Positions 13,566-25,515 of a stretch of DNA of 64,000 bases are shown piece by piece (the first letter of the stretch is position 1; each line of letters opens with the position of its first letter). The stretch is taken from the NCBI GenBank assembly GCA_020543525.1, contig JAHYIO010000023.1, positions 372,001 to 436,000 of the forward strand, written 5' to 3'. The DNA is from Coriolopsis trogii. Lineage: Eukaryota; Basidiomycota; Agaricomycetes; Polyporales; Polyporaceae. The notes below the pieces were generated by a model. It was not told the origin of the DNA. It ran no database searches and saw only the letters and a program-made list of their open reading frames with translations. A program made the translations under genes and the position numbers.

Positions 13566-14664
13566 CCGCGTCCCGCCGCGAATGTGCTGCAAGTTGGAGG
13601 AACAAAAAGAACAACCCCCCCCCCGGGAAGATGAAGAATAGACGAGGAGATCCCGCAGTGCACGGTGTTTGCGTCTTGCGCCGCGTTACCGTCGGCTGCG
13701 GCGCAGTGATTGGGGCCGGGAGAATGGGCGGTGGACGAAGCATGTGTCAGAAGAGAAGAGAGTATCTGTAGCACAAGCCCGAGTTCGGCGCCGAACGTTG
13801 TATCAATCCCAACTCGTTCCCTTTGTAACATATGTATCACTCTGAGCAACACACGTGAACAACGCAACGCACGAACGACCGCCGACACCCGCGCCTCGCA
13901 CTTGTCTCCCGGAAACAAAGTAGCATTCGGAAGCGATCAGACTCATACTCGTACAACACCAGAGCAACAGGCGCACATGTGAGATATGTAATATACGGTG
14001 AGATGGGAGGCGGGGTTCTGTCATTATCCAATGGTCTGTCTATCGGTGTATCCACAGCCAAACAGCGCGCCGAATATGGGGGATGAGAAGAGCAAGGGAG
14101 GAAAGTTGAGAACTATGTACCGGACCGACTCAAGTGGGACGGCCGCCTGTGCGTTCGTAAGTACCGTTCGATAATCAATACCAGAGAAGAAAGAGAAAGA
14201 GGAGGTGATGACCGGCCGATCGCGAGGCGAGAATAGATGAGCGCATAAACAATCATAATCACAAAAAGAACAGGAAAAGAAAGACCAAGTGTACCATATT
14301 GTCAACCGCAGCCAGCAGGAGTACATCTGTTATGAGATCGAGGCGCCACGCGCGCGTCAGATGTGGTCAGATCGTGAATCGTGTTGTCGAGACGGGGCCC
14401 AGAAAGCCGCGCATGAGATACACAGCTGGATCGGTCGTGTCGCGAGGCGAGCATGGGCTCAGGGGTGATCAGGCCTTCAGGGTCACCGTGCAAATCTCGC
14501 TTCCTTGCCGACAAACAAAGCAACGATCGCGGGGAAGCTCCAGAGGTTCCAGGTCGGTGTGTGTCCTCGGCGCGGTGTCCTCTCTATCACTCGCCCTCCT
14601 CCCATCTCGCCAAATCTCGGAATCTCGACCGCCTCTTCGTTCGTATGGGCGACCCACGACGCTG
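13566..14664. other. intergenic region between convergent genes
   Basis: Contains a run of about 13 C (13611-13623) just after THI4 and no recognisable gene. It is the shared 3' flank of THI4 and the NDK-like gene, longer than most 3'-3' gaps here. Confidence 0.5.
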
Positions 14665-16425
14665 CTACGCACGCACCGCGCGCGGGACGGGCGCAGGCTT
14701 CCCCTTCGCCTGGCTCCCCCCACTCAGCGCCGCACCCGCCATCTTCGCCGCCCTCAACAGCGCGCTCTTGTTCGTCCTCGGCGCGACCGTCGGGGCCTGC
14801 AAGCTGCTCGGCCGCGGGCGCGCCTTCGCAGGCTTCTCCGTCTCCGCCTTCGCCTTCTCCTTCGCCTCGGCCGAGGCGCCGTTCGCCTTGGCCAACCCGG
14901 CTCCAGTGGCTCTGGAGACGGACCCGGCCGAGCGCGCGGAGGGTGCGGTCGAGGGACGCGAAACGGTGTTGGTGAGGGAGGTGGTGCGGGTGAGCGGGAC
15001 GCGGGGGGCGCCGTTGGCCATGGACGCCGCCGACGGTGGGCGGGAGGAGATGCTTGGGCGGGCCGAGGTCGTCCCGCTGAACGACTGTCGGGAGGACGAC
15101 CGGGTGGGGACGGCCTGGGCGGATGATCCGCGGACTGTAGGTGGTTTATGAGCGATCATGGAGGGGAAAAGGAGGCAAGTTATGGAGAGACGTACACATG
15201 AACGAGGAGGGAGGGGCGGCTTCCTTTTGCTGTCTCAGGGCGGCGCTCTTGTTCAGCCTCGGGGCGACGGACGGCGGGCGAGTGCTGGCGACAGCGATGC
15301 TCTCTCGCCTCTTGTGTCCAGGGACACCGTCAAAGGTCGCCTTCTGGCTCTCAGCGTTGGTGATCGCCGGCCTCTTCTTGTCATCAGGCTTGATCCCGAG
15401 CCTGAGCGACGCCGCGCGGGTCATCCTAGGGGCGACCACCGGCGGCGCGGTGGACGCCACGGTGATCGTCTCTGCACGCTTGTGGCCGGGCACGTTGGCG
15501 AAGGTCTGCGCGAGGCGCTCCTTCGTGACCGGGGCACGCTTGGGGGACTCGAGCTTGATGCCGGCGCGGAGGGCGGCGGCCTTGGACATTCGTGGGACGA
15601 TATCGGGCGCAGCGTGGGTGGCGGGGAGAGGACGCGCCTTGAACCCTGGCTTTCCCGAGCCGTTGACAGAGGAGCCGCCAGCATGCGAGGAGGCAGCGTA
15701 CTCGGACCCTCCGCCGGCGTTGCGCAGAGCCTCCAAGACCGAGGAGGAAGCGGACCTCATGGAGCCTGCCGGGAGGTCATCGTAGGCGTGGCTGCCGACT
15801 TCGGGGAGTTCGGCTGTGGGGAAGGGCGGGGAGGAGGCGAAGATGGCCTGGATCTGTATCTCGGCGGTCTGTGCGTCGGGGGAGCCCATGACGGCGTTTT
15901 GAGCGGCGGATATGCCGTAAAGAGCACGGATGGAGTTTGGGGTATCGTTGCGGGCGACTTGGGGGTCGGGGTCGCCCATGAGGGAGTGCCAGACCTCGAC
16001 GGCGCGGCGGCGCTCGAGGACGTAGACCCAGACGGGACCTCTGTGCGGGCGCGTGGTGGACGGGGGGAGGAGAAGAAAGGGACGGCCGATTGAGGAAGAG
16101 CGTGGGGGGAAAGGGGGAGCGGGACTCACTCGACGAAAGACTCGTAATCGGGCCCAAACAACTCAAAGAGAGTGTCGGGGTCTGTGTCTACGTCGAACTC
16201 CATCTGGCGCTCCTTGACAATCTGCGGTCTGCGTGTGAGTACGAGTCGGGGTGCAGCTGGGGGAGCAGGACCGACCTCGAAGCCAGCGTCGGAGATACGG
16301 AGCTCGATCTCAAACCTGTGGTTGAGGGCATGGTGCTTGATGATGGCGACGGTGCGCGTGGTAGGGGAGACGGGGCTGGAAAGAACCTCACCGGGAGCGT
16401 GGAGGGGGGACGAAGGGGTGGACAT
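14665..16425 (-). CDS. NDK-fold protein lacking the catalytic His, with repeat-bearing tail
   Basis: Minus-strand exons 16425-16276, 16221-16130, 16040-15196 and 15134-14665 give 518 residues. Residues about 22-150 follow the nucleoside diphosphate kinase fold order: TRTVAIIKHHAL (cf. IKPD), GFEIVKERQMEF, EGPVWVYVLERRRAVEVW, MGDPDP and TPNSIRALYGI. Where active NDKs have N-x-x-H-G-S-D, this protein reads NAVMGSPD, so the phospho-accepting His is Met132 (codon 15889-15887). The usual Pro of IKPD is also replaced by His. Catalysis is therefore unlikely; a binding or scaffold role is inferred. The long basic, Ser/Pro/Ala-rich tail carries four copies of a motif of the form PR-x2-K/R-x-A-x-LR, two of them preceded by VPGHKR-x-E/S-I-x-VAST. 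Partners are unknown. Confidence 0.85.
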
Positions 16426-18457
16426 ATTGGGCGGTGCTGGGGGTTGAGAAGACAGAAGGAGCGAAGAAGCAGCGGGCCGCGGGGCGAATCAGACAAACGA
16501 AATGAAGGCAAAGAGAGCGGCAAGGAAAGCAATGTGAAGCTGCAGAGGCCCAGGGAGAGTGCAGAGGAGTATCTACCGTGCAAGTTGGACGACGTTCAGT
16601 TCAGGACTCCCTTGCCGATCCCCCTGAGACTCCAGCGCTCGGTCCCTTTCTGTCACGCCCTCTGCACCACGCCCGTTCTCGTCCGTCTCCTCTTCTCCGT
16701 TCTCTGCTTCATTCCAATCGCGTCGGTCTCCATATCGCCCCAAGCACGCATGCCTCCTCACTCTCAGCGCTGGCCTCCTCCGCGTCCCGCAACCGTTACT
16801 CTCCTCGCTGCCGTGACGAACGCGACATGTCACACACGTCACATCGTGTATCTTGACAACCCCGGCGCCTCTCCCCTCTATACCCGAGCCACACGTTCCT
16901 GTCTTTTCTTCTCGCTTCCTCCTACTCTTTACAGTCGCTCTCAATGCTTGTCCCGAACGTGTATGAGACTGCATCGCACTTAATTTATGACATTCTACCG
17001 CCAGCCGCAATCTATCGTCGGAATTCACCTCGGATTCCAACGCCCGGTCGGTGGTGGACTCCATCACATAGCAGAACCATGACAACATGCTATCATCACC
17101 CTGTCCTGTTCATGTCATACCGAAGGGCACGGTCTACAAACAAGTAACTCCTTGCGCCGTCGAACGGTGAGCGAATCTCTCTTGCTCTGCGGTGAGCCTC
17201 GGGAAGAGTGAGGTTCGACTGCTTCTCTTACGAACAGCGTCAGGCACATGCAAATGCATTGAAATACTCCCGCACTGCTATCGGAGAATCTCGGCTCGCT
17301 GAGGCACTATGTGCAGGAATACTCATGCGCTCCAGTCTCGAGACAAAGCCTGGTGGAATCGATCGACCCTTGCCACTCTATGTTGGCACCCCGACCCTTG
17401 AAGCACCGCGGGTCCGGGCAACATTGGCATCAGTTTACCTACTTGGCGACTCGTACCTCAAGATACATGAAATCGGTAAGTGTTCGCACCAAATTAATCG
17501 AGGGTCCACATGGTGTCCGAGACCGTCGGACTGCAACCTCCGTAGTACCCTTCCAAACGGGATGGCAAGTCTCACGTCGTGCAGTCGTGCGACGGTCTAC
17601 GCTGGTGGCACGATTAGGTGGGACGCCATGTCGTCTGCTAGCTTCGTTTTGCGGGTCTACGGTGGCAAGTATAACCGGCACAGCTCAGTTGAACATGATG
17701 CATATGACGAAACGAACGGCGTTGACGTTATCCAGGCGTTGAAGAAAGGTAACACGGGGGCCGAACGGCGACCTCGTCATGACCCGCACGTTCTCTCGTA
17801 TCCAACTCAAGCCTAGCCTCCCGATGCTTCTCATCCACGACGTCTCCACTAGCGTCGCAACTAACACATTCACGTCTGTCCCTTTGTGCAGTCCTCCATC
17901 GTCCCCCGGGCACCCGACGATCGATAGGTGAAGTCGGCTTGTGGCGGGCTCGGGACGGTTCACGCTGCGCTGGTCAAGAGAATGGATCGGGGATGTGAAG
18001 TGATCCGAGACCTGATATAGCCGACGAGGCCCAGGGACACGTCTCCCCGCGCCGGCTACTGTACGAACAGTGACGTGATCTCACCATGGCCCATCTTTCA
18101 TCTTCCCGCGAACTCACACTCTAGCTGAACCGCGCACACGGCTAGCGAACATCCCCCCAAGCGGCCAAGTTGCCAACCGAGGCGAACCAAGTACATATAG
18201 ACCGAGGCTCTCATACGCCATGCCACGACATGTCCCTCCTCCTGCATCTGAAACGCGCCTGCTAAGACCTCTCTCTCACCCTGGAAACATCTCGCGCCCG
18301 CGAACTTGATAACCATCGTGCAGCCTCCCACAGTCCGCCCACAGTGACCAAGCTTCAAAGCTTCATCGCGAACAGAAGTCGGAAATCTGATATAAAGTGT
18401 ACACACTCCCCTTCGTCGGTGCTCGCAATCGCGAAACTTCTGGTCACAATCCCTACC
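16426..18457. other. 2-kb intergenic region between NDK-like gene and P450
   Basis: A 202-codon open frame at 17208-17816 and an overlapping 143-codon frame at 17311-17742 show no recognisable motif or splice context; I do not call them genes. The last 100 nt hold the P450 TATA box. Confidence 0.45.
18391..18397 (+). promoter_or_regulatory. TATA box of the P450 gene
   Basis: TATAAAG lies 67 nt upstream of the ATG at 18458, which favours that ATG (short first exon) over the one at 18569. Confidence 0.5.
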
Positions 18458-20988
18458 ATGCATGCAGGACGCCTATCTCCGGTGAGAACTTTACTATCCG
18501 CTCTGTGCGCCGCCGGCGCGTTGGCGCAACTATGCCTCGTATAAGCCGCTCATCGGCCTCTTTTTCAGATGTCCACCATGGCGTGGACCCCGCTCTACGC
18601 CTTCCGCCATCGCTCCTCCATGTCCATGGCCTCCTCACCTGCGCACCGACCCTCTGTGCTATCCGACGCATATCTCACACGGAGGGATGCACTCACCCTC
18701 GCCTTCAGCGTCGGCTTCGTAAGTCTCTCGCATTCCGCCTCGAAGCAAACGCGAGTGCTCACGACCACGTCCGTGAACTTGCAGGTCACGTACCTGTACT
18801 TCAAGCGCTTCGAGCCCCACAGGCCGTCCCAGCACTTCTGGCTCCTCGTCGTGCCCCCCGCTCTCCTCGCGCTCCTCGTCCTCTCACCGCACTTCCCACC
18901 GCTCGGCGCCGCTCTCGTCGCCTACGCCGTGCACTTCGCAACCGTCCTCGGGGCGACGCTGATCTACCGCGCCTCGCCATGGCACCCGCTCGCCCGGTAC
19001 CCAGGCCCGTTCGTCTACCGACTGTCCAAGCTGGCGTTCGCTCTGAACGCCAGCGACGGCAAGCAGTACGTGCACCTGCAGCGCCTCCATCAGACTTACG
19101 GCGACGCCGTCCGGATCGGTGAGTGGTGCCGCTCGGGGGGACTCACGCGTAGCGCCATGCGTGCGTGTGGCGTAGTGGGTGTTTGTGTGGGGCGCGCTGA
19201 TTCTGAGGATGTGCCTCGTGCGTTGCACTACAGGGCCTAACGAGGTTTCCATCCGGGATACGGGGGCCATCGTACCCGTCCTCGGGCCCAACGGCCTTCC
19301 CAAGGGCCCCCGTAAGTGCCAGTCAACGCCCGACGTCTTGAGCGAATGGTATGCTGACGGGCGTGGGTCTCTCTATCCGACGCTGACGTTGACGTCGCCG
19401 CGCGTGTGGCTCGTCTGCTCGGCCTGCCTCTGGGGTCGCTTCTGGCTGTCGCCGATCACGGAGCAGACTGGGGTGGGCGCAACATGCGGGAGAGCGCGGA
19501 GCAGCTCGTCTCGCTCGTCGACGTGCGCGAGCACGCGCGCAGGAGACGGCCGTGGAACCGCGCGTTCAGCGTGCCCGCGCTGAAGGTGTACGAGGAGTAC
19601 GTCGCGCGGCGCGCCTCGCAGATCGTCGACCTCTTTGCGCGGCGTGGGGAACAGGGGGACGTTGTGGACGTGTCAAAGTGTCTGGGGTGGTTCACGTGCG
19701 TCTTTCTGCTGTTCTGTGCCACATTTTTGGCGACTTACCTGGGGATTCGATGGGTAGCTATGACTTGATGAGCGATATGGTGTTTGGGGGAGGTTCGGAG
19801 CAAATGCGGGACGGAGACCAGGACTGTGTGTGGCGACTCATAGAACAGGGGCTTGCGTGAGTGTCAAGACATGGTTGGTATTGTGCGAACTATAGCTCAC
19901 ATCCAGGTGGCTATTTGACCTTCAGGGCATCACAGATCATGGGCCACTGTCCTTGGTTGGGCATCTACTTGGGATATGTGCCATGGGCCGCGCGGCTCAT
20001 GAAACAACTCCTGGACTATGGCGAAGAGTGCGCGCTGGCGAGGATCAAGAACGGCTCGCTTGCGAGAGATCTGTTCTATTATCTGGTGCGTCACAATCTC
20101 ACGTCAGCCTGCCAGATGTCTGAACAGGCTCGGCAGAACAACGAAGACGGGATGGAGAAGGTGAGCCCGCCGCTGTCGCAGGTCGCGATAGACGGCGCGC
20201 TTGCGATTGTTGCAGGCGCAGACACGACGTCTTGCGTCCTGGCGAACACGTTCTTCTGCGTCCTCAGTCATCCGGAGGTGCATCGGCGTCTGCAGGCCGA
20301 GATCGACGCGTACTTTCCCCCTGGGGAGAACGCGATGGAGACGACGAAGCATCAGGACATGCCATACCTGAATGCGGTGATGTGAGTACCAGGATTCGCA
20401 TGCGGCTCGAGATCCGCGGTTGACGACTGGGTGTTGGCAGCAACGAGACTATGCGGGTGTACCCACCGTTACCCAGCGGGAGCCAGCGTGCGACCACACG
20501 AGAGACGGGTGGTATCATAGCAGGAAGCCAGTACGTTGATCATTCGTACCTCCCCGCGTGTTTTCGCTCTGAAGGTCTCTCCCGGTAGTTACGTCCCTCC
20601 GGGGACGACCGTGAACGTCCCCTTCTATTCCCTGCACCACGACCCGCGCAACTTCTCACCGCGCCCAGACTCGTTCTGGCCCGAACGGTGGCTGATCGCG
20701 TCCGGCCAGGAAGCGTTCGGGGGCGGACCGGGGGAGGAGTTTGTGCACAACGCGAACGCGTTCGTCCCGTTCTCGTACGGGCCCTCGAACTGTGTGGGGA
20801 AGGGGCTGGCGATGCAGGAGATGCGGATGGTGCTGTGCTTGGTGTTCCAGACGCTGCAGCTCAGGCTTGCGGACGGGTGGGATGCGGAGGTGTACGATGG
20901 GCAGATCCAGGAGTGGTTGGTCATGACGAAGCCGTGTCTGCCCGTGGTGTTCGAGCGTCGTCCGATGGGGCCCGTTGTGAGCTGTTGA
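18458..20988 (+). CDS. cytochrome P450 monooxygenase
   Basis: Exons 18458-18481, 18569-18718, 18785-19118, 19234-19311, 19467-19695, 19758-19856, 19926-20085, 20137-20381, 20441-20530 and 20589-20988 give 602 residues. Two hydrophobic segments at about 77-91 and 97-118 precede the Pro-rich hinge HPLARYPGPF, indicating a membrane-anchored microsomal enzyme. The I-helix has AGADTT (384-389), the K-helix ETMR (442-445), then the FWPERW segment and the haem loop FSYGPSNCVGKGLA with the thiolate Cys538. These are all the diagnostic motifs, so the gene looks intact. The start is uncertain: exon 1 codes only eight residues, and translation could begin at 18569, which directly follows a good acceptor. 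The intron at 19312-19466 is longer than the rest. The substrate is unknown; no secondary-metabolism cluster surrounds it. I do not assign a CYP family. Confidence 0.92.
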
Positions 20989-21349
20989 GGATGAGATGAT
21001 AATGATGTTTGTTGTACTGTAATGTGTGTAGTTTAGAGGGACGAGCTAGTGTTACTTATGATTACTTATTTCCTCGGTATAGGGGGATTGAAGCTTTGAA
21101 CTTGAAGTCGCTGGCCGCGTACATGTGCGCATGCGTCGGTGGCAGTGGCACCGTGGGTCGAGCGCCTTGCGATAGCGGAGCGGGCCTCGTGACCGACGTG
21201 GAGGGGATATTCTGGAGGGCGTCTGCGGGGAGGGCAGCAAACCCTGGATGCACACCGACCACGACCATCGTGCTCTCCACCCACGCCTACTCGCATTGTC
21301 TCCCATCGTCTTTCTCTATTCACGCTCTCCCTAGCCATCACCCAATAAC
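20989..21349. other. intergenic region P450 / TAM41
   Basis: Short gap between co-oriented genes; pyrimidine-rich before the TAM41 start. No gene seen. Confidence 0.5.
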
Positions 21350-22826
21350 ATGCTTGCCCGCACTACACACGCCCGCAGACTCCCCACCCTCGTCGCTCGC
21401 TCGTTCGCTACAGAGACTGCGACAGCGTCCGGCCCACAGCCCCCACCTCCACCCCCGCCCTCGCCTTCGCCGTCTAGCCAGAGCAAACACCCGACGTCGA
21501 AGCCCGCAAGCCGGACGAGGCTGAACCCGGCGCCGCGTCCGACGGTAGCGCACCGACACCAGGTGCTCGCCTCGCTCCCGCCCTCGTTCGGCCGAAACCA
21601 GTTCCTGCCCGTGGCGGACTCGACGCGCGCGCTGCTCGAGTCGATCGTCGCGCGGTTCGAGGCGCCGATCCGGTACGCGTTCGCGTACGGGTCTGGCGTG
21701 TTCGAGCAGGACGGGTACGAGCCCCAGTCGACGAGCGAGGCCGGGGGCGGGGGCGGGGGCGGGGGGCCGATGCTCGACTTTATGTTCGCGGTGACGCATG
21801 CGGCGCATTGGCACTCGATCAATATGGGCCAGTTTCCGGGCCATTATCCGTTGGGGGCGAGGATGATGGGGTCGAGCTTCGTGGCGAAGGTGGAGGAGAT
21901 CCCGCCGGGGGTGTGGTTCAACTCGATGGTGCAGATGGACGGAGTGGTGCGTGTTGTTTCTTTACTCCTTGTTTCTGTTTCGAGAGGGCGACGAAGGGGG
22001 TGTATGCGTGTAATGCATGACGACTGAACGTGCTTATTGACATATGGGCATGTAGACTATCAAGTATGGAGTCACGACGGTGGACAACCTCTGCTCGGAC
22101 CTGCTCAACTGGAAGTCGCTCTATCTCTCCGGACGGATGCACAAGCCGATCCGGATCATCAAGGACGACGCGCGCGTCCGGCTCACGCAGCAGGTCAACC
22201 TGACGTCGGCCGTGCGGACGGCGCTGCTGACGCTGCCCGCCGAGTTCTCTGAGCGCGAGCTGTTCGAGCGCATCGCCGGGTTCTCGTACGGGGGCGACGT
22301 GCGCATGCTCCTGCCGGCCGAGAACCGCGGCAAGGTGGGGAACATCGTGCGCAAGCAGGGCCCGCAGTTCAAGGAGCTCTACCACCGGCTCGTCGTCGCC
22401 CTCCCCGGCGTGCACTGGCCGGCGCACTCGGAGACGATCCAGCAGGACACGGCGCCTCAGGCGCGCGCGGCGCACCTCCGGAAGTTGCCGTCGAACTTGC
22501 TCAAGCGCGTCACGGACCACTACGCGGGTGCGGAGTCGATCTCGCCCAAGGAGGCGGACGAGGCGGTGTATTGGGCGAAGATGGCGGGCGACGCGAGTCT
22601 GCCGTCGGTCATCGAGCAAGGTGAGGAGTCCGCTGTTGAGTGCGATCGGAGTGGCGGCTGACTGACGTTGCGCGCTCTAGAATTGCACAGTATCGTGCGG
22701 TACCCGTCGACGGTCCAGACGCTCAAGGGCCTTGTCAGCGCTGGCCCGATAAAGAGCTTGCGGTACACGAGCGAGAAAGTGGCGAAGTGGTGGAAGGGCT
22801 CGAGCTCGAACACCAAATCGTCATGA
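21350..22826 (+). CDS. TAM41: mitochondrial phosphatidate cytidylyltransferase (CDP-DAG synthase)
   Basis: Exons 21350-21946, 22056-22620 and 22681-22826 give 435 residues. Tam41 converts phosphatidic acid and CTP to CDP-diacylglycerol on the matrix side of the inner mitochondrial membrane, feeding cardiolipin synthesis. The first 20 residues are Arg/Ala-rich with few acids, fitting a mitochondrial presequence. A nucleotidyltransferase-type AYGSGVFEQ (G114-S115-G116) is followed by MLDFMFAV with the metal-binding Asp143 and by HWHSINM. A run of eight Gly (132-139) is inserted between these motifs. Further family blocks are IKYGVTT, LYLSGRMHKP, FSYGGDVRM and the RYPSTVQTLKG C-terminal helix. 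The Pro run near residue 30 lies in the leader. No regulatory site is obvious. Confidence 0.95.
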
Positions 22827-23762
22827 TGGTAGAGGCCTCCGTCTCTCTCATAATCGCGTGTGCAGGTCGCGGCGGACTCTGTTTATCTGTTGAATGTAAC
22901 TCAAGGCCACTGAGCGTCTTACTGGTCACCTCCCCCTTGTACCCCCGCAGCCCGGTCATATTCACTCCCTCCACCACCCCCTGTCCTCTAATCACGCACG
23001 CCCACTTGGCATACATCATCCCATCCACATATCTCCGGTATACTCTACGGTATGATACTTGGCTTTTAGACCGCGGTCGGAACGGCTCGTTTCGTCTGAC
23101 AACTGTATCAATAATCAGTTTGCATGCAGAAAGATATACAGCACTCACCGCTTGCACGTTCCTTCTAGTCGGGATTTGATATTGAGTATGTGGGTGTGAG
23201 CAGTCGCCAGTCGTCAATTTCAGTGGGCAACTTGGTAGATTTGTCTTGTCTGTTTGAATTTGATCCTGGATATGAGTGAATGCGATTCATTGTGCCCAGA
23301 CATGGCTGTCCGAGACAAGAAGCACGGAGCAAGAATGGAAGTATAATGCAGATTCGACAACCTTCAAGTCCTGATAGCCGCCCAACAGTGCCATATTGTT
23401 TGTGTAGCTTGGAAAGTGTGCGTCGCTGCGGTAAGCAGCAATACAGTTATTCTTGCCGTAGCCGTCGGTCAAAACCACTGCACCACTCGTCCTTCAGCAT
23501 GCTGCAGCTGGTGAATTGCGCGGCAGTCAGGGCCGAATGCTCCCAGAAAGGCAACTTTGGCACTGCAGCCCATCACGTGACTCGGTGTTGACCGGCGGTG
23601 ATCGAGATCGCTGAGTGCTCGCGGACTTTTTAGACAAGGACGGTAACGGAACGGGCGTGTCGGATGGAATACCTCAAGTTCAACGCCGTTTCGCCGCACC
23701 CGTCCGCCCTCGTCGTCTCGCGTACCTCCTCCACCACCTCTAAAATTCCCCCGCCACCCGAC
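22827..23762. other. intergenic region TAM41 / SGF29
   Basis: No gene recognised on either strand. It carries the TAM41 3' flank and the SGF29 promoter; a frame with an upstream ATG at 23664 continues into SGF29 and is a possible longer start. Confidence 0.5.
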
Positions 23763-25237
23763 ATGGCGACCCGGCGCGGTGTGTCGAAACGGCCTGCGTC
23801 GTCAGAAGGTGGGTGTGCTGTCCCTTCGGCTCGTCCGGCCCTGGGTTAGGGACCCGTGATGGGGAGCGGAGTGCACAGTTGTGGACGCTGACGCATTGCA
23901 TCGTTTGATGGCAGAACTCGAGTGCTGGACACAGGCGTCGGTGCGCATGAACAAGCTCTCGGAGAGGCTGTCCGAACAGGAGCGCGATGACACTCTTGGC
24001 CGTGTGCACCGGCTGCTCTCCCAGTGGCCATCGGACGACGCACTCCCGGCCGAGGGCATAGACGGGGTCAAGAGCATATACAAGAAATTGCTCTCGGGCC
24101 TCAACGAGGTCAAGTCCAACGCGGAGAAAGACGCCGAGTACGTGTCGGTGCACGCCCTGCTCCCGGCGTCAAGAGGTTACTGACGGTTACTGTACCATGT
24201 ACATTCAGGGCAATAGACGAGATCCTTGAGAAACTCGGGGTGCTCATCGCACTCCGCAAGGCGTCAGAGGCAGCCCCGACAGGTGGGAATACATCACGAC
24301 CGTGGCCGTGGGGAACGAGCTCGTTTGGCTGACGCACGCACCTCTCCCTGTCCTGTTTTTGCAGAGAAACGCAACAAGCGGCCGCGAGGACACTCGCCTG
24401 CAGTTGTGCCAGCACCCACGCCCGCAGCCGCAGCTACCCAATCGCGGTCCATGTCGATCACGGTGCCACCACGAGGGTCCGTCGGGCCTCAGCAGTCGAT
24501 CCCGTTCTCGCGCGAGCCGAAGGCGAGAAGGGAGGCGTTGGCGAAGCAGCTGCCCCTGCAGGAGGGGCGGAAGGTCGCTTTCCACCCGCCCACAAACACG
24601 AGCAAGGGCGATGGTACCACGGGCGGCAAAGACGAAGAATGGATCCTTGCTGTCGTTACGAAGTGCATTAATCAGGACAAGAATCGGTGCGTATGGAATC
24701 GTCGCACTGGCACCGAATCTGGTGTGTCAGAGTGGTGATGGCGCGTTGTGGCTAATTGTGCGCTGGCCTCAGGTACGAGGTGCAGGACCCAGAGCCACAG
24801 GAAGATGGCTCGCCAGGGCAGTGAGTCAAAGTGAAGTTCGCTCTTTTCTCTGCTTTGTTGCTGACGGATGGCACCAGACGGTACAATACGACGTTGCGAG
24901 CCATCATACCGTTACCGGACCCGAACGTGCCGCCCGATAACGCAGCACATTTGAATGCATATCCAGAGTTCTCACCTGGGTCCACCGTCATGGCACTCTA
25001 CCCCGACACGAGCTGCTTCTACCGAGCAGAGGTCATCTCCAATCCAAGAGAACTGAACACTCCTGGACGGGTGAGTGAACATTGTGATTTCTCGCTTTGA
25101 CCAATTTATACATGCGATTTCTGCAGGGAGGGCAGGCGAAGCAGATCCCAATGTACAAGCTGAAGTTCGAGGATGACGATGATCAGGAACACATGGTCCA
25201 GGCACTTTGGGTTGTGGAGTGGCCAGGGAAGGATTGA
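23763..25237 (+). CDS. SGF29: SAGA complex subunit SGF29 (tandem Tudor histone reader)
   Basis: Exons 23763-23808, 23879-24137, 24209-24282, 24365-24686, 24773-24820, 24878-25070 and 25127-25237 give 350 residues. Sgf29 sits in the HAT module of SAGA and binds H3K4me2/3. The N-terminal half is helical (coiled-coil-like segments AELECWTQASVRMNKLSERL and KSIYKKLLSGLNEVKSNAEK). A basic, Pro/Ala-rich linker follows. The C-terminal half is the SGF29 tandem Tudor: GRKVAFHPP and EEWILAVVTKCINQDKNRYEVQDPEP form the first repeat, and STVMALYPDTSCFYRAEV with the final YKLKFEDDDD...VEWPGKD the second. Aromatic residues at the expected cage positions are kept. The ATG at 23763 has a better context than the in-frame ATG at 23664. 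It converges with translin 278 nt away. Confidence 0.92.
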
Positions 25238-25515
25238 TTCCGTTTGGGTTGTAACATTGACTGATTCGGGTTGACTCGGGTATCGTGTACTATAAGTGTA
25301 TCGCTATCGCTACTGGCGTCATCGAGGGATCTATTGGATGGTTGTTATTCGCTATCGTACACTATCATACGAACAGGGGTGCGGACGCAAGCGTATTACG
25401 CCAGTGCAATAGTTATGTGTGTCTAGGATGCATCCACTCTTGGTCGACACTGATAGGGGATGCTGCGGTAGCTCGACGAGAAGCGTCTGTGCCGCGGATC
25501 ACATCTCCTTCACGG

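Noticed and set aside
17208..17816. 202-codon open frame upstream of the P450
   Set aside because: No recognisable domain, another long frame overlaps it on the same strand, and no splice or promoter context supports it.
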